From assembly GCA_022446885.1 (NCBI GenBank), contig JAKVBU010000008.1, forward strand, positions 1 through 64,000: a stretch of DNA of 64,000 nt, given 5' to 3'. A model generated the notes under the pieces. That model was given only the letters and a program-made list of their open reading frames with translations, was not told where the DNA came from and ran no database searches. How positions within the stretch are numbered: position 1 is the first letter of the stretch; the number at the start of each line of letters is the position of its first letter. Both the position numbers and the translations under genes were made by a program. This stretch comes from Phycisphaerales bacterium. Lineage in GTDB: Bacteria > Planctomycetota > Phycisphaerae > Phycisphaerales > SM1A02. Positions 42,220 to 50,253 of this stretch are shown piece by piece.

Positions 42220-43742
42220 TGGGCGGCTCCATCCACCGAGGCCATCGCGGCCTGTTCCCATGCTGCTGTGTCGCCGCCAAAGCGGTTCATCTGTGCATCA
42301 ACGAGCACGGGCCGCATCAGCCACAGGTCGCCTGATGGTGGGGCGACGGGGCGCCCCTGTCGCAGATTCGACGGGTGGACAAGTGCGATGAGCCGATCCA
42401 GTACTTCGCTCATGGCCGGACCTTCCAGCCCGCCATTGCGACGATCGAGCAGATCCAGTCGATCGACGGTGCGTGCCAGCGCGGCCAGCCCGGCGCCTGT
42501 TGCCAGGGCGTGGTCGTACCAGAGCCGGGTGTCGGTGCACTCGATTTCATGCGCTGCTACCCGGCCCACAATGGTTGCATTGCGCATCTCTAGTTCGGTG
42601 TTCGGTGCATCGATCCGGGCCGAGACCACCGTTCCTGACAAGAGTCGCCATTGGGCCTCATCTGTGGGGTCAGCGACCAGCCTCAGGTTCGTCGGATCCG
42701 CCTGCCGTGGTTTGTTGCGCCGTCTACGAGCCGGTTGGACAGAACCGATGGTTGCATGCTGGGCCACACAGTCGCCGCCGATGATGACCGTCGCTTCTGC
42801 CCCCGGGGCCACCGACATGGCTGATCCATGTTCCAGAATGAGATCGCCAGCAATGCGCAATGTGGATCCTGCCGGAATCACCATGTGCGATTGCTCGCGG
42901 ATGATCAGGTCTCCGGCAATGTGCAGGGCATCTGAAGGCAACTCCCACGCGATCCGACTGTTGATCACGAGCCCATCTTCGTGGTTCATCAGGCCCTCAA
43001 GCGTCGGAAGATCACTGCGTTGTAGTCCGAATTCGCCCGCCGCATCCGGCATGGGGCGTTGGCGACGGCTGCGGGCCAGCCCGCCCCGACCGGAGCCCGT
43101 CACGACTCCCGCTGGTGCGCCTGCGGGCAGGATGAGGTCGGCTCCTGCAGTGCCTTGTCGGGCCGAGGCGCCACGAAGTTCCACGCTGCCAGGGTCATCA
43201 TTTGCGATGCCGATCATGCGTCGCGTGCTGCCTCGCCGCCACGATCGGATGCGAGACTGCCCAGCCAGTCGCAACGATTCCTGTGCGTGCATCGCCATGC
43301 CGTCGAGATCGCCGGGGGTGCCGCCGTCGAAGGGGTGCACCGTGGCGTTAGCCGTCATCGTCTGGGCCAGGCCGTCTACCGTGGCCGTCGCCTCGATCAC
43401 CACGTGCGTGGTCGCACCGGAGGGAGGTGTTGCAACATCTGCACTGCCGTCCCACAGTCGCACATCGACGCTGCCGCCGGCGATCGGGTGCGAGCGCATG
43501 ATCCAACCGTTGTCATGTTGCTCGCGCCAGGGTGCGTCGGTCTCCAGCACGGCCACTGCCAGTTCCAGACCGGCATGGGCCGTGGCACGGGCTTCGGCTG
43601 CTCGAACGGCATTGCGGCCTACCAAGGGGCTGGTGTCACCCACGGCGAGCCAACCCATGACCAGGGTTGTAGCTGCAGCCATCGCCACCAGCACCAGCAG
43701 CAGTGCCACACCACGGGGATGTTGTGCAGGTCGTCGCCTCAT
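42216..43742 (-). CDS. PilX/GspK-like pilus assembly protein with long repeat domain
   Basis: 508 residues. The start has a short basic leader then a hydrophobic helix without the classic cleavage box (RGVALLLVLVAMAAATTLVM), typical of PilX/GspK-type proteins. The N-terminal 150 residues fit a pilin head. From about residue 260 to 345 the sequence changes to short beta strands with turns (LHIAGDLIIREQSHMVIPAG, LRIAGDLILEHGSAMSV, ATVIIGGDCVAQHATIG), which resembles bactofilin/polymer-forming beta-helix folds. No GspK domain with its helical insertion was recognised. It overlaps the genes on both sides by four bases. Confidence 0.72.
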   Translation of the reverse strand: MRRRPAQHPRGVALLLVLVAMAAATTLVMGWLAVGDTSPLVGRNAVRAAEARATAHAGLELAVAVLETDAPWREQHDNGWIMRSHPIAGGSVDVRLWDGSADVATPPSGATTHVVIEATATVDGLAQTMTANATVHPFDGGTPGDLDGMAMHAQESLRLAGQSRIRSWRRGSTRRMIGIANDDPGSVELRGASARQGTAGADLILPAGAPAGVVTGSGRGGLARSRRQRPMPDAAGEFGLQRSDLPTLEGLMNHEDGLVINSRIAWELPSDALHIAGDLIIREQSHMVIPAGSTLRIAGDLILEHGSAMSVAPGAEATVIIGGDCVAQHATIGSVQPARRRRNKPRQADPTNLRLVADPTDEAQWRLLSGTVVSARIDAPNTELEMRNATIVGRVAAHEIECTDTRLWYDHALATGAGLAALARTVDRLDLLDRRNGGLEGPAMSEVLDRLIALVHPSNLRQGRPVAPPSGDLWLMRPVLVDAQMNRFGGDTAAWEQAAMASVDGAAQ

Positions 43743-44371
43743 GGTGCAGCTTCTCCACCCGGAGCGCGGTGCAGCCGGATCGACTCACCGATGCGATGCG
43801 CTCGTGTGTCCGCACCGAGCTTCAAGTCAAGATCCACTTCGATGCGGCGGCGTTCCATCGCATCTCGTCTTCGATTGAGGGCAGAGCCATTGAACGTGTC
43901 GCGGAAACTGAAGCCTCCCAGATCGCCGGCCAGTTCCAGACGACCCACTCTGGTGTCGGCCCTGCTCCCAAGTGTGTCGAGTTGTTGCCACCAATCGACG
44001 GACTCGGGCGTGTCCCAGACAGGCAGTGTGTCAGGGGTGTCAGTGTCGATCCACCTGATGGTCGCGGTGCCCGTGTGTTCGTCATGGTGGAGCCAGCGAA
44101 CTTCGGCCGCACCGACGGCGTCGTCGCCATTGTCATCGCAGAGCCAGATCACTGCCTGATTGGGCTCGAGATCGACCAGGCAGCGACAACGCCCCACGTA
44201 AGACGAGAGTCGTGACTGGACCAGCGCCGCTCGAACGATGCCCGTGCGAACCTCATGCTGCATGGCGACATCGCTGGAGAGCACGTGCATCATGCCGGAG
44301 ATGCCTGCGCCCACGATGCTGGTCATGCCCACGGCCAGCAGCGTCTCGATCAAGGTCATGCCGCGGCTCAT
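43739..44371 (-). CDS. Pseudopilin GspJ/PilW-like
   Basis: 210 residues. The prepilin signal is MSRGMTLIETLLAVGMTSIV (cleavage after Gly, Glu at +5), then a soluble beta-rich head. By size and position it fits the J-type minor pseudopilin. Stop overlaps the next start (ATGA), as does its own start with the preceding gene. It would be matured by a prepilin peptidase encoded elsewhere. Confidence 0.8.
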   Translation of the reverse strand: MSRGMTLIETLLAVGMTSIVGAGISGMMHVLSSDVAMQHEVRTGIVRAALVQSRLSSYVGRCRCLVDLEPNQAVIWLCDDNGDDAVGAAEVRWLHHDEHTGTATIRWIDTDTPDTLPVWDTPESVDWWQQLDTLGSRADTRVGRLELAGDLGGFSFRDTFNGSALNRRRDAMERRRIEVDLDLKLGADTRAHRIGESIRLHRAPGGEAAP

Positions 44372-44901
44372 GGTGTCACCTGAGCCAGATGTTGGGGCAG
44401 AGGCACGAATCGAGAGATAGTCGTGAGGGTGCGACCGTCGCTACTGGCTGCCTGAACGTCTACCCGTACACCATCGATCCGCACTGACAGGGGGGCGGAC
44501 AGTTGTTGGAACCCGGCGACGGCGCTTACCGACAGATTGAAGTCTTGATAGTCCTCCCCAAGAAGGGGTAGCATGGCGTCGCGCCCTCCGCGTATGGACC
44601 CTGCTTGCTCCTGGTGCCCGTGCCAGCCGCCTTGGGTTGGAGGGTGCGTGAATGAGGCGTACCAGGCCTCGCTCGTGAGGGCTTCGTCATCGACATGGGC
44701 GACGCGGGCCATCAGCAGTTCAGCCGCCAGCGCTGACATCGCCAGCCGGCGGCCTTCGTCGCTGAGGCGGCGTCCGGTATCCATGGCCCCCAGCACGGCT
44801 GTCACCACAACCACCAGCAACGCCACCGCGATGAGGCTCTCCAGCAGCGAGATGCCACGGCGATGACGCGCAGATACGTACTGGTGGGGTGTGGTGGGCA
44901 C
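44368..44901 (-). CDS. Pseudopilin GspI/PilV-like, first gene of the operon
   Basis: 177 residues from a GTG at 44901. The prepilin signal RRGISLLESLIAVALLVVVV follows a basic leader of about 15 residues, cut after Gly; the Glu at +5 is present. The head domain (about residues 40-177) is beta-rich. First gene of the minor-pseudopilin operon. The start region has no clear ribosome site, so the exact start is not firm; the divergent LptF-like gene begins 178 bases away. Confidence 0.75.
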   Translation of the reverse strand: MPTTPHQYVSARHRRGISLLESLIAVALLVVVVTAVLGAMDTGRRLSDEGRRLAMSALAAELLMARVAHVDDEALTSEAWYASFTHPPTQGGWHGHQEQAGSIRGGRDAMLPLLGEDYQDFNLSVSAVAGFQQLSAPLSVRIDGVRVDVQAASSDGRTLTTISRFVPLPQHLAQVTP

Positions 44902-45066
44902 GCCTCAATCATCGGATTGGCTGCCCTTCACCTCGACAAGCCCCCAGTGACGGGAGGGACCTGCGTGAATGTCTCGGCGGCCAATGCCGCACAGGCCGCA
45001 CAGACCCACCTCAAGATGCCACGGTTGGGACCGGTAACAACTTCGAGGTGCCAGCCCCGCTGCGGA

Positions 45067-45072
45067 TACCAT
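45067..45072 (+). promoter_or_regulatory. -10-like TACCAT, leaderless start of LptF/G-like gene
   Basis: TACCAT, six bases (GGGGCC), ATG 45079. The frame is open much further upstream without a ribosome site, so the hexamer decides the start. Confidence 0.55.
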
Positions 45073-45078
45073 GGGGCC

Positions 45079-46710
45079 ATGCCTTGGCGGCTGCATCGAT
45101 ATCTGCTGCTGGAATTGCTGCGGATCATCGGCCTGACCGCAGCAGTGCTTGTCGTGGTCACGGCCTTCGGCGCGGTCATCAAGCCGCTGGCGACCGGTGT
45201 GCCTCTGAGCCCCACTCAGGCCCTGACCTACGTCTCGCTCAGCACTGTTCCGATGCTGCAGTACGCGCTTCCATTTGCAGGGGGGTTCGGGGCGACTCTG
45301 GTGCTCCACCGATTGGCTGCGGACAACGAGGTCGTCGCCATGGCGGCCGCGGGCTTGCCCTATCGCGTCATTCTCGTGCCGGTTGCTGCCTTGTCGCTGG
45401 TGCTGGCGATCGTGCTGACGATTCTGGCCAACACCGCGATTCCTCGGGTCTACGCCACCATGGGGCGGCTGTTGGCCGGCGACATGGTTTCCATCATGGA
45501 GCACTCTGTTGCCAATGGGCAGCCCATGAGTGTGGGTGATCTCCAGATCTGGGCAGCGGGCATCCGATCCGGTGAACAGGATGCAACCGGCACGAAGAGG
45601 CTGCAGTTGGATAAGGTCGCCGCTGCTCGTGTCGGGTCCGACGGGTCGATTCTCGGAGACGTTTCGGCACGAGCGGCTGTGCTCGAGATCGACGAGTCTG
45701 ATGGGCTTGTTGAAGTCCGGCTGGTGATGGAAGACGCAGTTTCATGGGATGCCCGTGGCGGCGGTCTGCGTGGCTTCCCGCGAATTGAGCCGACGCGACC
45801 GATTCTGGTGCCCATGCCCGAGCGGGTCGAGCCCATGGCGATGACACGCTCCGAGTTGCTCGAGGTTGCGGCGCATTGCGATCGATACCCACCCATCGCT
45901 CAGAGACTGACCCATTTGCGCGATGCGATCGCTCGGCACGAGGGCTTGTCTCGAATTCGAGAAGATCTGCAATCGAGCGGTGTGCTCAAACTTCAGAGCA
46001 TGGATCAAACCGGTCGAGTCTGGCTGATCGAGGCGGCGGATCTCGTTGGTGATGCATTGCGCGGTGGCGATCAGGGCGTGCGTATTCGACAGTTGACACA
46101 TGGGCGAGAGCAGATGGTGTTTCATCCGGGCAAAGCGCAGCTACATCTGCCCGATGCCGACCAACTCAGCGCTGATGGGGGATCAGGGTTGGTGCTCATC
46201 ATGGAAGATGTTCGGATCGAAACTTCATCTGAAGATGGCAAAGCATTGATTCCCCCCAATCATCGTGCTTCGGTAGATGTCGCCAATCTTCGAACCAGCG
46301 ATGACTTGTCACCGGATGGGCTCAAGATTGATGACCCAATGGCACGTGGCCGTGAACTCGCCTCGGTGGACAGATCGATTGCCAAGCTCGTTCATCAGAT
46401 CGATGCGTTGGAAGCGAATCTGCAGGGGCAGGTGGTCAGTCGGCTCTGGCGTCGCTGGGCAGTTGGAATCACCGCGGGCCTCCTCCCGCTCTTGGGCGCT
46501 GTGCTCGCGCTCTTGATGCGGCATGCGCAGCCACTTGCGGTGTACATGGTGGGTTTCCTGCCGGGATTGGCTGATTTGGTGCTGATCAGTGCCGGGGCTG
46601 GGAGCATGCGGCAGGGCAGTTATGCCGGTGGCCTGCTCCTGATGTGGAGCGGGTCCTTGTTGGTCGTGCTGGCGACATTCATCGTCTGGTGGCGATTGAG
46701 GAGGAACTGA
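45079..46710 (+). CDS. LptF/LptG family lipopolysaccharide export permease, enlarged
   Basis: 543 residues, larger than the usual 350-400. Three membrane segments at the N-terminus (about 12-35, 55-75, 100-125) and three at the C-terminus (about 460-485, 490-510, 515-535) flank a periplasmic domain of more than 300 residues, with the beta-strand pattern of the Lpt jellyroll (SDGSILGDVSARAAVLEIDE, LVLIMEDVRIE). The family takes lipopolysaccharide out of the inner membrane with LptB. The second permease gene follows, and between them is GAGGAGGAACTG. No lptB or lptC is in the window. The extra length is in the middle, near residues 250-440. Confidence 0.82.
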   Translation: MPWRLHRYLLLELLRIIGLTAAVLVVVTAFGAVIKPLATGVPLSPTQALTYVSLSTVPMLQYALPFAGGFGATLVLHRLAADNEVVAMAAAGLPYRVILVPVAALSLVLAIVLTILANTAIPRVYATMGRLLAGDMVSIMEHSVANGQPMSVGDLQIWAAGIRSGEQDATGTKRLQLDKVAAARVGSDGSILGDVSARAAVLEIDESDGLVEVRLVMEDAVSWDARGGGLRGFPRIEPTRPILVPMPERVEPMAMTRSELLEVAAHCDRYPPIAQRLTHLRDAIARHEGLSRIREDLQSSGVLKLQSMDQTGRVWLIEAADLVGDALRGGDQGVRIRQLTHGREQMVFHPGKAQLHLPDADQLSADGGSGLVLIMEDVRIETSSEDGKALIPPNHRASVDVANLRTSDDLSPDGLKIDDPMARGRELASVDRSIAKLVHQIDALEANLQGQVVSRLWRRWAVGITAGLLPLLGAVLALLMRHAQPLAVYMVGFLPGLADLVLISAGAGSMRQGSYAGGLLLMWSGSLLVVLATFIVWWRLRRN

Positions 46711-46713
46711 GCG

Positions 46714-47829
46714 ATGTGGTTGATTCATCGCGTGCTCTTCATACGCCTGCTGGTCAATTTCGCCCTGCTGTTCAGTTGCCTGTATCTGTTCGCGACCACT
46801 ATCGATCTGGTCTTGAATCTGGACGAGTTCACCACGATCGCACGTCGGCAACTGGGTGAGGACAGCTCATGGCTGGCCCGGTTGTGGCGCACCATTGTGG
46901 TGGCTGCTGATTACGAGTTGCCGCAGGTATTCCAGTTCTACGGCTTCCTGCACGGCCTCGTTGCGATCGCGGCCGTCGGATTCACCTGTGTACAGATGGC
47001 GAGGTCTCGCGAGTTCGTCGCCATCGCAGCTGCGGGCGTGAGCCTGAGGCGTCTGTTGTGGCCCGTCGTCGCGCTGGCGGGCGTGCTCGGTGGTGTGCAG
47101 GTTCTGAATCAGGAAGTGTTCATGCCCAAGGTGAGCGGTTTGTTGCTGCGGGCCCATGGGCAAGCAGGCGACCGGGCGATTGCTGCGTTCCGCGTGCCCT
47201 TTACCGACGATGGAACAGGCACGCTGCTTCAGGCGGCGGCGTTCGACCCAGGTTCAGACACGCTCCAGCAGCCGGCATTCCTGCATCGCGATGAGGCGGG
47301 ACGCACCTTGAAGCGTGTCTGGGCCAGTCAGGCGCAGTGGGATGAGATCCGTGAGGGGTGGGTGCTGACGGACGGTTTGAGCGTGTCCACTGACCCTGCG
47401 GCAGACGCGCTGGGCATTCGTGATGAGGCGACATTCGAACCATCAACGCTGGGGCCTCGACGGCTCATCATTCAGCGGCGTAGCGATTACGCGGGGATGA
47501 TGTCGACGCCTACGCTGCTGGGTTTGGTGGCAGACGCCACGACAGAAGATGACAGCAGCCTGAGGCGGGCACTGGGGTCTCGCATCGCATTGCCGTTGGT
47601 CAACCTGCTGTGTGTGTTGATTGCGGCCCCGTTCTTCATCGATCGGCTGCCGGGCGAGATGCTCCTTCGCACCATGCTGTGTTGTGGGCTCGTCTTGCCG
47701 CTGTACATGCTTGGTGTGGGCCTGCAGATGGTGCCCCTGCCGCCCTTGGGGCCGCTTGCCGGGGTGCTGGCTCCGCTGGTGCTACTGACGCCCATCGCCT
47801 GCTGGAGGGTGGGCAGCCTGCCCACCTGA
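46714..47829 (+). CDS. LptF/LptG family lipopolysaccharide export permease
   Basis: 371 residues, usual for the family. Ribosome site GAGGAGGAACTG lies inside the end of the upstream gene. Six membrane segments in two groups of three flank a periplasmic beta domain (residues 150-270). ATTIDLVLNLDEF near the N-terminus and the three C-terminal helices around SRIALPLVNLLCVLIAAPFF match YjgP/YjgQ. It should pair with the upstream permease to form the inner-membrane half of the lipopolysaccharide exporter. Which of the two is F and which is G is not clear. Confidence 0.87.
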   Translation: MWLIHRVLFIRLLVNFALLFSCLYLFATTIDLVLNLDEFTTIARRQLGEDSSWLARLWRTIVVAADYELPQVFQFYGFLHGLVAIAAVGFTCVQMARSREFVAIAAAGVSLRRLLWPVVALAGVLGGVQVLNQEVFMPKVSGLLLRAHGQAGDRAIAAFRVPFTDDGTGTLLQAAAFDPGSDTLQQPAFLHRDEAGRTLKRVWASQAQWDEIREGWVLTDGLSVSTDPAADALGIRDEATFEPSTLGPRRLIIQRRSDYAGMMSTPTLLGLVADATTEDDSSLRRALGSRIALPLVNLLCVLIAAPFFIDRLPGEMLLRTMLCCGLVLPLYMLGVGLQMVPLPPLGPLAGVLAPLVLLTPIACWRVGSLPT

Positions 47830-47981
47830 GAAGGCCCCCGACGGACTGATCTGGACGCAAGGCGCAGATGCTGCGCTCTGGCGCGGCAGGCGCCAATCAA
47901 TGGTGCAGTGGGGAGGGCCAATCAGCCGAAGGTCAGGAACCGGTGGGCAGGACGCTCACCGACGGCGAGGACAGCGTGCAC

Positions 47982-48428
47982 ATGGATGTTGCAACCACCA
48001 GATTCGGCATGGTTCAGGTCGAGAATGACCGCGTACTGGAGTTCTCCGGTGGCCTGCTGGGATTCTCTAGTTTCACCCGTTTCGTTCTGCTGCAGCCGGA
48101 CCCTGAAGGCAGGTTCTTGTGGCTGCAATCAGTGGACTCGCCGGATCTCGCATTTGTGGTGACGGACCCTTCCCACTGGTGCGACGATTTTGAGGCCGTC
48201 ATCCGCCGCGAACACTTGGCTCAGTTGAGTCTCGACAGCGTTGATGAAGCCCGCATTCTGGTGATCGTGAACAAGTACGACGATGCCCTGACGGCCAATC
48301 TTCAGGGCCCGCTCATCGTGAACATCAAGAACCGACGCGGCATGCAGGTCGTGCTGGCGGACCGCCGCTGGACGACGCGTCGGCAGATCGCCAAGCTGGT
48401 TGCCCAGCAGCAGCGCATCTCAGCCTGA
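47982..48428 (+). CDS. fliW: Flagellar assembly factor FliW
   Basis: 148 residues from ATG 47982 (a GTG at 47976 is also in frame; GGCGAGG lies just upstream). [20 protein letters not shown] and [13 protein letters not shown] match the FliW opening, and [14 protein letters not shown] is the conserved end region. FliW binds flagellin and also CsrA, releasing CsrA repression of flagellin mRNA when flagellin is exported. The csrA gene follows after 16 bases, the usual partner pair. No flagellin or flagellar gene is in the window. Confidence 0.92.
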   Translation: MDVATTRFGMVQVENDRVLEFSGGLLGFSSFTRFVLLQPDPEGRFLWLQSVDSPDLAFVVTDPSHWCDDFEAVIRREHLAQLSLDSVDEARILVIVNKYDDALTANLQGPLIVNIKNRRGMQVVLADRRWTTRRQIAKLVAQQQRISA

Positions 48429-48444
48429 GCACTCGGGAGGCGAC

Positions 48445-48666
48445 ATGCTTGTACTGTCACGGCGGCGCGATGAGCGGATCATGATCGGTGACGACATCGA
48501 GATCGTGATCGTGGACATCCGCGGGGAGAAGGTTCGGGTGGGCATCAATGCCCCCGCCTCTGTCAGCGTGCACCGGGGTGAACTTCAGGCCAAGGGGGCG
48601 AGCCAGATCGAGCCCAAGCCTGAACAGGCTCAGGGGGCCAGCCCGCGGCGGGCCCGGGCCAGTTAG
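48445..48666 (+). CDS. csrA: Carbon storage regulator CsrA
   Basis: 73 residues from ATG 48445, four bases after GGGAGG. The core [20 protein letters not shown], then [15 protein letters not shown] and VSVHRGEL is a complete CsrA dimer fold, with Arg44-type RNA contact in the strand before HR. It binds GGA motifs in mRNA leaders. The 20-residue tail ([15 protein letters not shown]) is longer than in E. coli but not unusual. The FliW partner lies directly upstream. Confidence 0.96.
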   Translation: MLVLSRRRDERIMIGDDIEIVIVDIRGEKVRVGINAPASVSVHRGELQAKGASQIEPKPEQAQGASPRRARAS

Positions 48667-48713
48667 CGGGCCAATTGAACCCTCAGCCAAGGGCCAGACC
48701 CGCGGCGTCAGCC

Positions 48714-48719
48714 TAGAAT
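48714..48719 (+). promoter_or_regulatory. -10-like TAGAAT, leaderless start of FmdB-like gene
   Basis: TAGAAT, six bases (GGCGAC), ATG 48726. It is the member of the set nearest to the TATAAT consensus and gives the gene a promoter of its own after csrA. Confidence 0.55.
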
Positions 48720-48725
48720 GGCGAC

Positions 48726-48944
48726 ATGCCGCTCTACGAATATCAGTGCGTTGAGGACGGGGAGACCATCACGCTGCTACGCACCATGGCGGATGCCGAC
48801 GCGCCGGTTGAAGATCCGGCCGGAGCGGGCCGCCGATTTGAGCGGGTCCAGAGCGTGTTTCAGGTTGATGCCGATGCTGGGGCACGTTCTGGGGGGCCAC
48901 CGGCAGGGGGCTGCGGGCACGGGTGTGCCTGTCATCCTGGCTAG
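48726..48944 (+). CDS. FmdB-family small zinc-ribbon-like protein, atypical
   Basis: 72 residues. The start MPLYEYQCVEDGETITLLRT and the strand FERVQSVFQV match the FmdB/zinc ribbon family, which begins MPxYEYxCxxCG. The second Cys of the first knuckle is missing here (CVED), and the second CPxCG pair is not present; instead the tail has CGHGCACHPG. Metal binding, if any, is therefore different. The stop codon TAG lies inside a 20-base tandem repeat. Function unknown for the family at large. Confidence 0.7.
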   Translation: MPLYEYQCVEDGETITLLRTMADADAPVEDPAGAGRRFERVQSVFQVDADAGARSGGPPAGGCGHGCACHPG

Positions 48945-48990
48945 AGCTTGGTCATCCTGGCTAGAGCTTGGTCATCCTGGCTAGGGCTTG
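48931..48990 (+). repeat. Tandem repeat of a 20-bp unit, three copies
   Basis: The unit GTCATCCTGGCTAGAGCTTG occurs three times head to tail (48931, 48951, 48971), the last with one change. The first copy includes the last codons and stop of the FmdB-like gene. The period is not a multiple of three, so copies beyond the first are not coding. Confidence 0.95.
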
Positions 48991-49000
48991 GTCGACCGGG

Positions 49001-49040
49001 CATTCGGGCCCAGGGCTGGCCATCCAGGCCCAGGGCTGGG
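49001..49040. repeat. Second 20-bp-period repeat, two copies, GC-rich
   Basis: CATTCGGGCCCAGGGCTGGC and CATCCAGGCCCAGGGCTGGG are 20-base copies that differ at three sites. They continue the 20-base period of the preceding repeat with another sequence. They can fold into stems through GGCCC and GGGCT, perhaps acting as a terminator between the convergent genes. Confidence 0.85.
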
Positions 49041-49041
49041 C

Positions 49042-50250
49042 TCACACAGCGGCGAGTGCTCGCTCAACATCGCGGCACAGATCATCGGGCGACTCTATGC
49101 CCACCGACAATCTCACGAGGGCATCGCCAATGCCCAGCGCCGCTCGGTGTTCTGGCGGAACCGATGCGTGCGTCATGATCGCCGGGTGCTCGATGAGCGA
49201 TTCCACACCGCCAAGCGACTCTGCCAGCGCAAACACCTGCACAGCCTCGAGGAACCTGCGGGATCCAGCCAGATCGGTTTCCAACGTGGCGGTGATCATG
49301 CCGCCGCCAGCGGGCGTGCCTCCGAGGCACATCTGTCGCCGGGCCACATCGGCTTGCGGATGTGAGGGCAGGCCCGGGTAGATCACTTGTGCGACCTTGT
49401 CCGATGCCTCCAGTAGTTGTGCAATTCGAAGAGCGCTGTCGCAGTGCCGCTGCATGCGAAGCGCCATGGTCTTGGCACCTCGCAGGGCGAGATAACTGTC
49501 GAAGGGGCCCAGCACCGATCCGACTGCATTCTGGTGGAATCGAATCCGCTCGGCAATGGCCTGATCGGAGGTGACCAGCATCCCGCACACGACGTCACTG
49601 TGGCCACCGATGTACTTGGTGCCCGAGTGCATGACCACGTCAAATCCCATGGTGAGTGGTCGCTGCAGCATGGGGGTGGCGAATGTGTTGTCACATGCCA
49701 GCAAAATGCCTCGCCCTCGCAGGCGATCTGCAATGGCCTGCAGATCGCTGATTTTGAGCATGGGGTTGGTCGGTGTTTCAACCCACAGCAATCGAGTGCG
49801 ATCGGTGACTGCGGCTTCGATCGCATCGAGGTCTGTCATATCGACGAATGTGAAGTCGATCCCACGAGATGGATTGATGACCTGACGGAACAGGCGGTGG
49901 GTGCCGCCGTACAGGTCGTCCATGGCGATGACATGGTCGCCACTTTTGAGCGTATCGAGCAAGGTGGCTGTCGCAGCGAGCCCGCTGGAGAAGGCGAATC
50001 CGCCGAAGGAGACATCTTGCGACTGATCCAACGCCGAGCCCTCGAGCCGGGCGATGCATCGCTCCAGCGCGTATCGGGTGGGGTTGTGACTTCGGCTGTA
50101 CTCAAAGCCTTGATGTTCGCCCGGCGCCGTCTGGGCATAGGTTGAACTCAGGTAGACCGGCGGCATGACCGCCCCCGTCTGCGGGCAGACGTGCTGACCG
50201 CCGTGCACCGTGAGCGTGTCCAATTGCATCTGGCTGTCGTGTTCGCTCAT
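49042..50250 (-). CDS. Cystathionine gamma-lyase/synthase family PLP enzyme
   Basis: 402 residues, the usual length. The PLP lysine is in VMHSGTKYIGGHSDV. Other family motifs are YSRSHNPTRYALE, FSSGLAATATLL, DDLYGGTHRLF, WVETPTNPMLKI, DNTFATPMLQRPL, and SLGGVESLIEHPAIMTHAS. It is fold-type I and could cleave cystathionine to cysteine or make cystathionine. The upstream gene is a cystathionine beta-synthase three bases away, which favours gamma-lyase and the reverse transsulfuration route from homocysteine to cysteine. Lyase and synthase are not safely told apart by eye. Confidence 0.93.
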   Translation of the reverse strand: MSEHDSQMQLDTLTVHGGQHVCPQTGAVMPPVYLSSTYAQTAPGEHQGFEYSRSHNPTRYALERCIARLEGSALDQSQDVSFGGFAFSSGLAATATLLDTLKSGDHVIAMDDLYGGTHRLFRQVINPSRGIDFTFVDMTDLDAIEAAVTDRTRLLWVETPTNPMLKISDLQAIADRLRGRGILLACDNTFATPMLQRPLTMGFDVVMHSGTKYIGGHSDVVCGMLVTSDQAIAERIRFHQNAVGSVLGPFDSYLALRGAKTMALRMQRHCDSALRIAQLLEASDKVAQVIYPGLPSHPQADVARRQMCLGGTPAGGGMITATLETDLAGSRRFLEAVQVFALAESLGGVESLIEHPAIMTHASVPPEHRAALGIGDALVRLSVGIESPDDLCRDVERALAAV

Positions 50251-50253
50251 GTG

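Noticed and set aside
42268-43878. Rightward open frame of 536 codons
   Set aside because: It is the mirror of the pilus protein gene on the other strand; composition is Ser/Arg/Pro-rich without domain motifs, as expected for antisense frames in GC-rich genes.
48931-49040. CRISPR array
   Set aside because: The 20-base units are directly adjacent with no unique spacers, and no cas gene is present.
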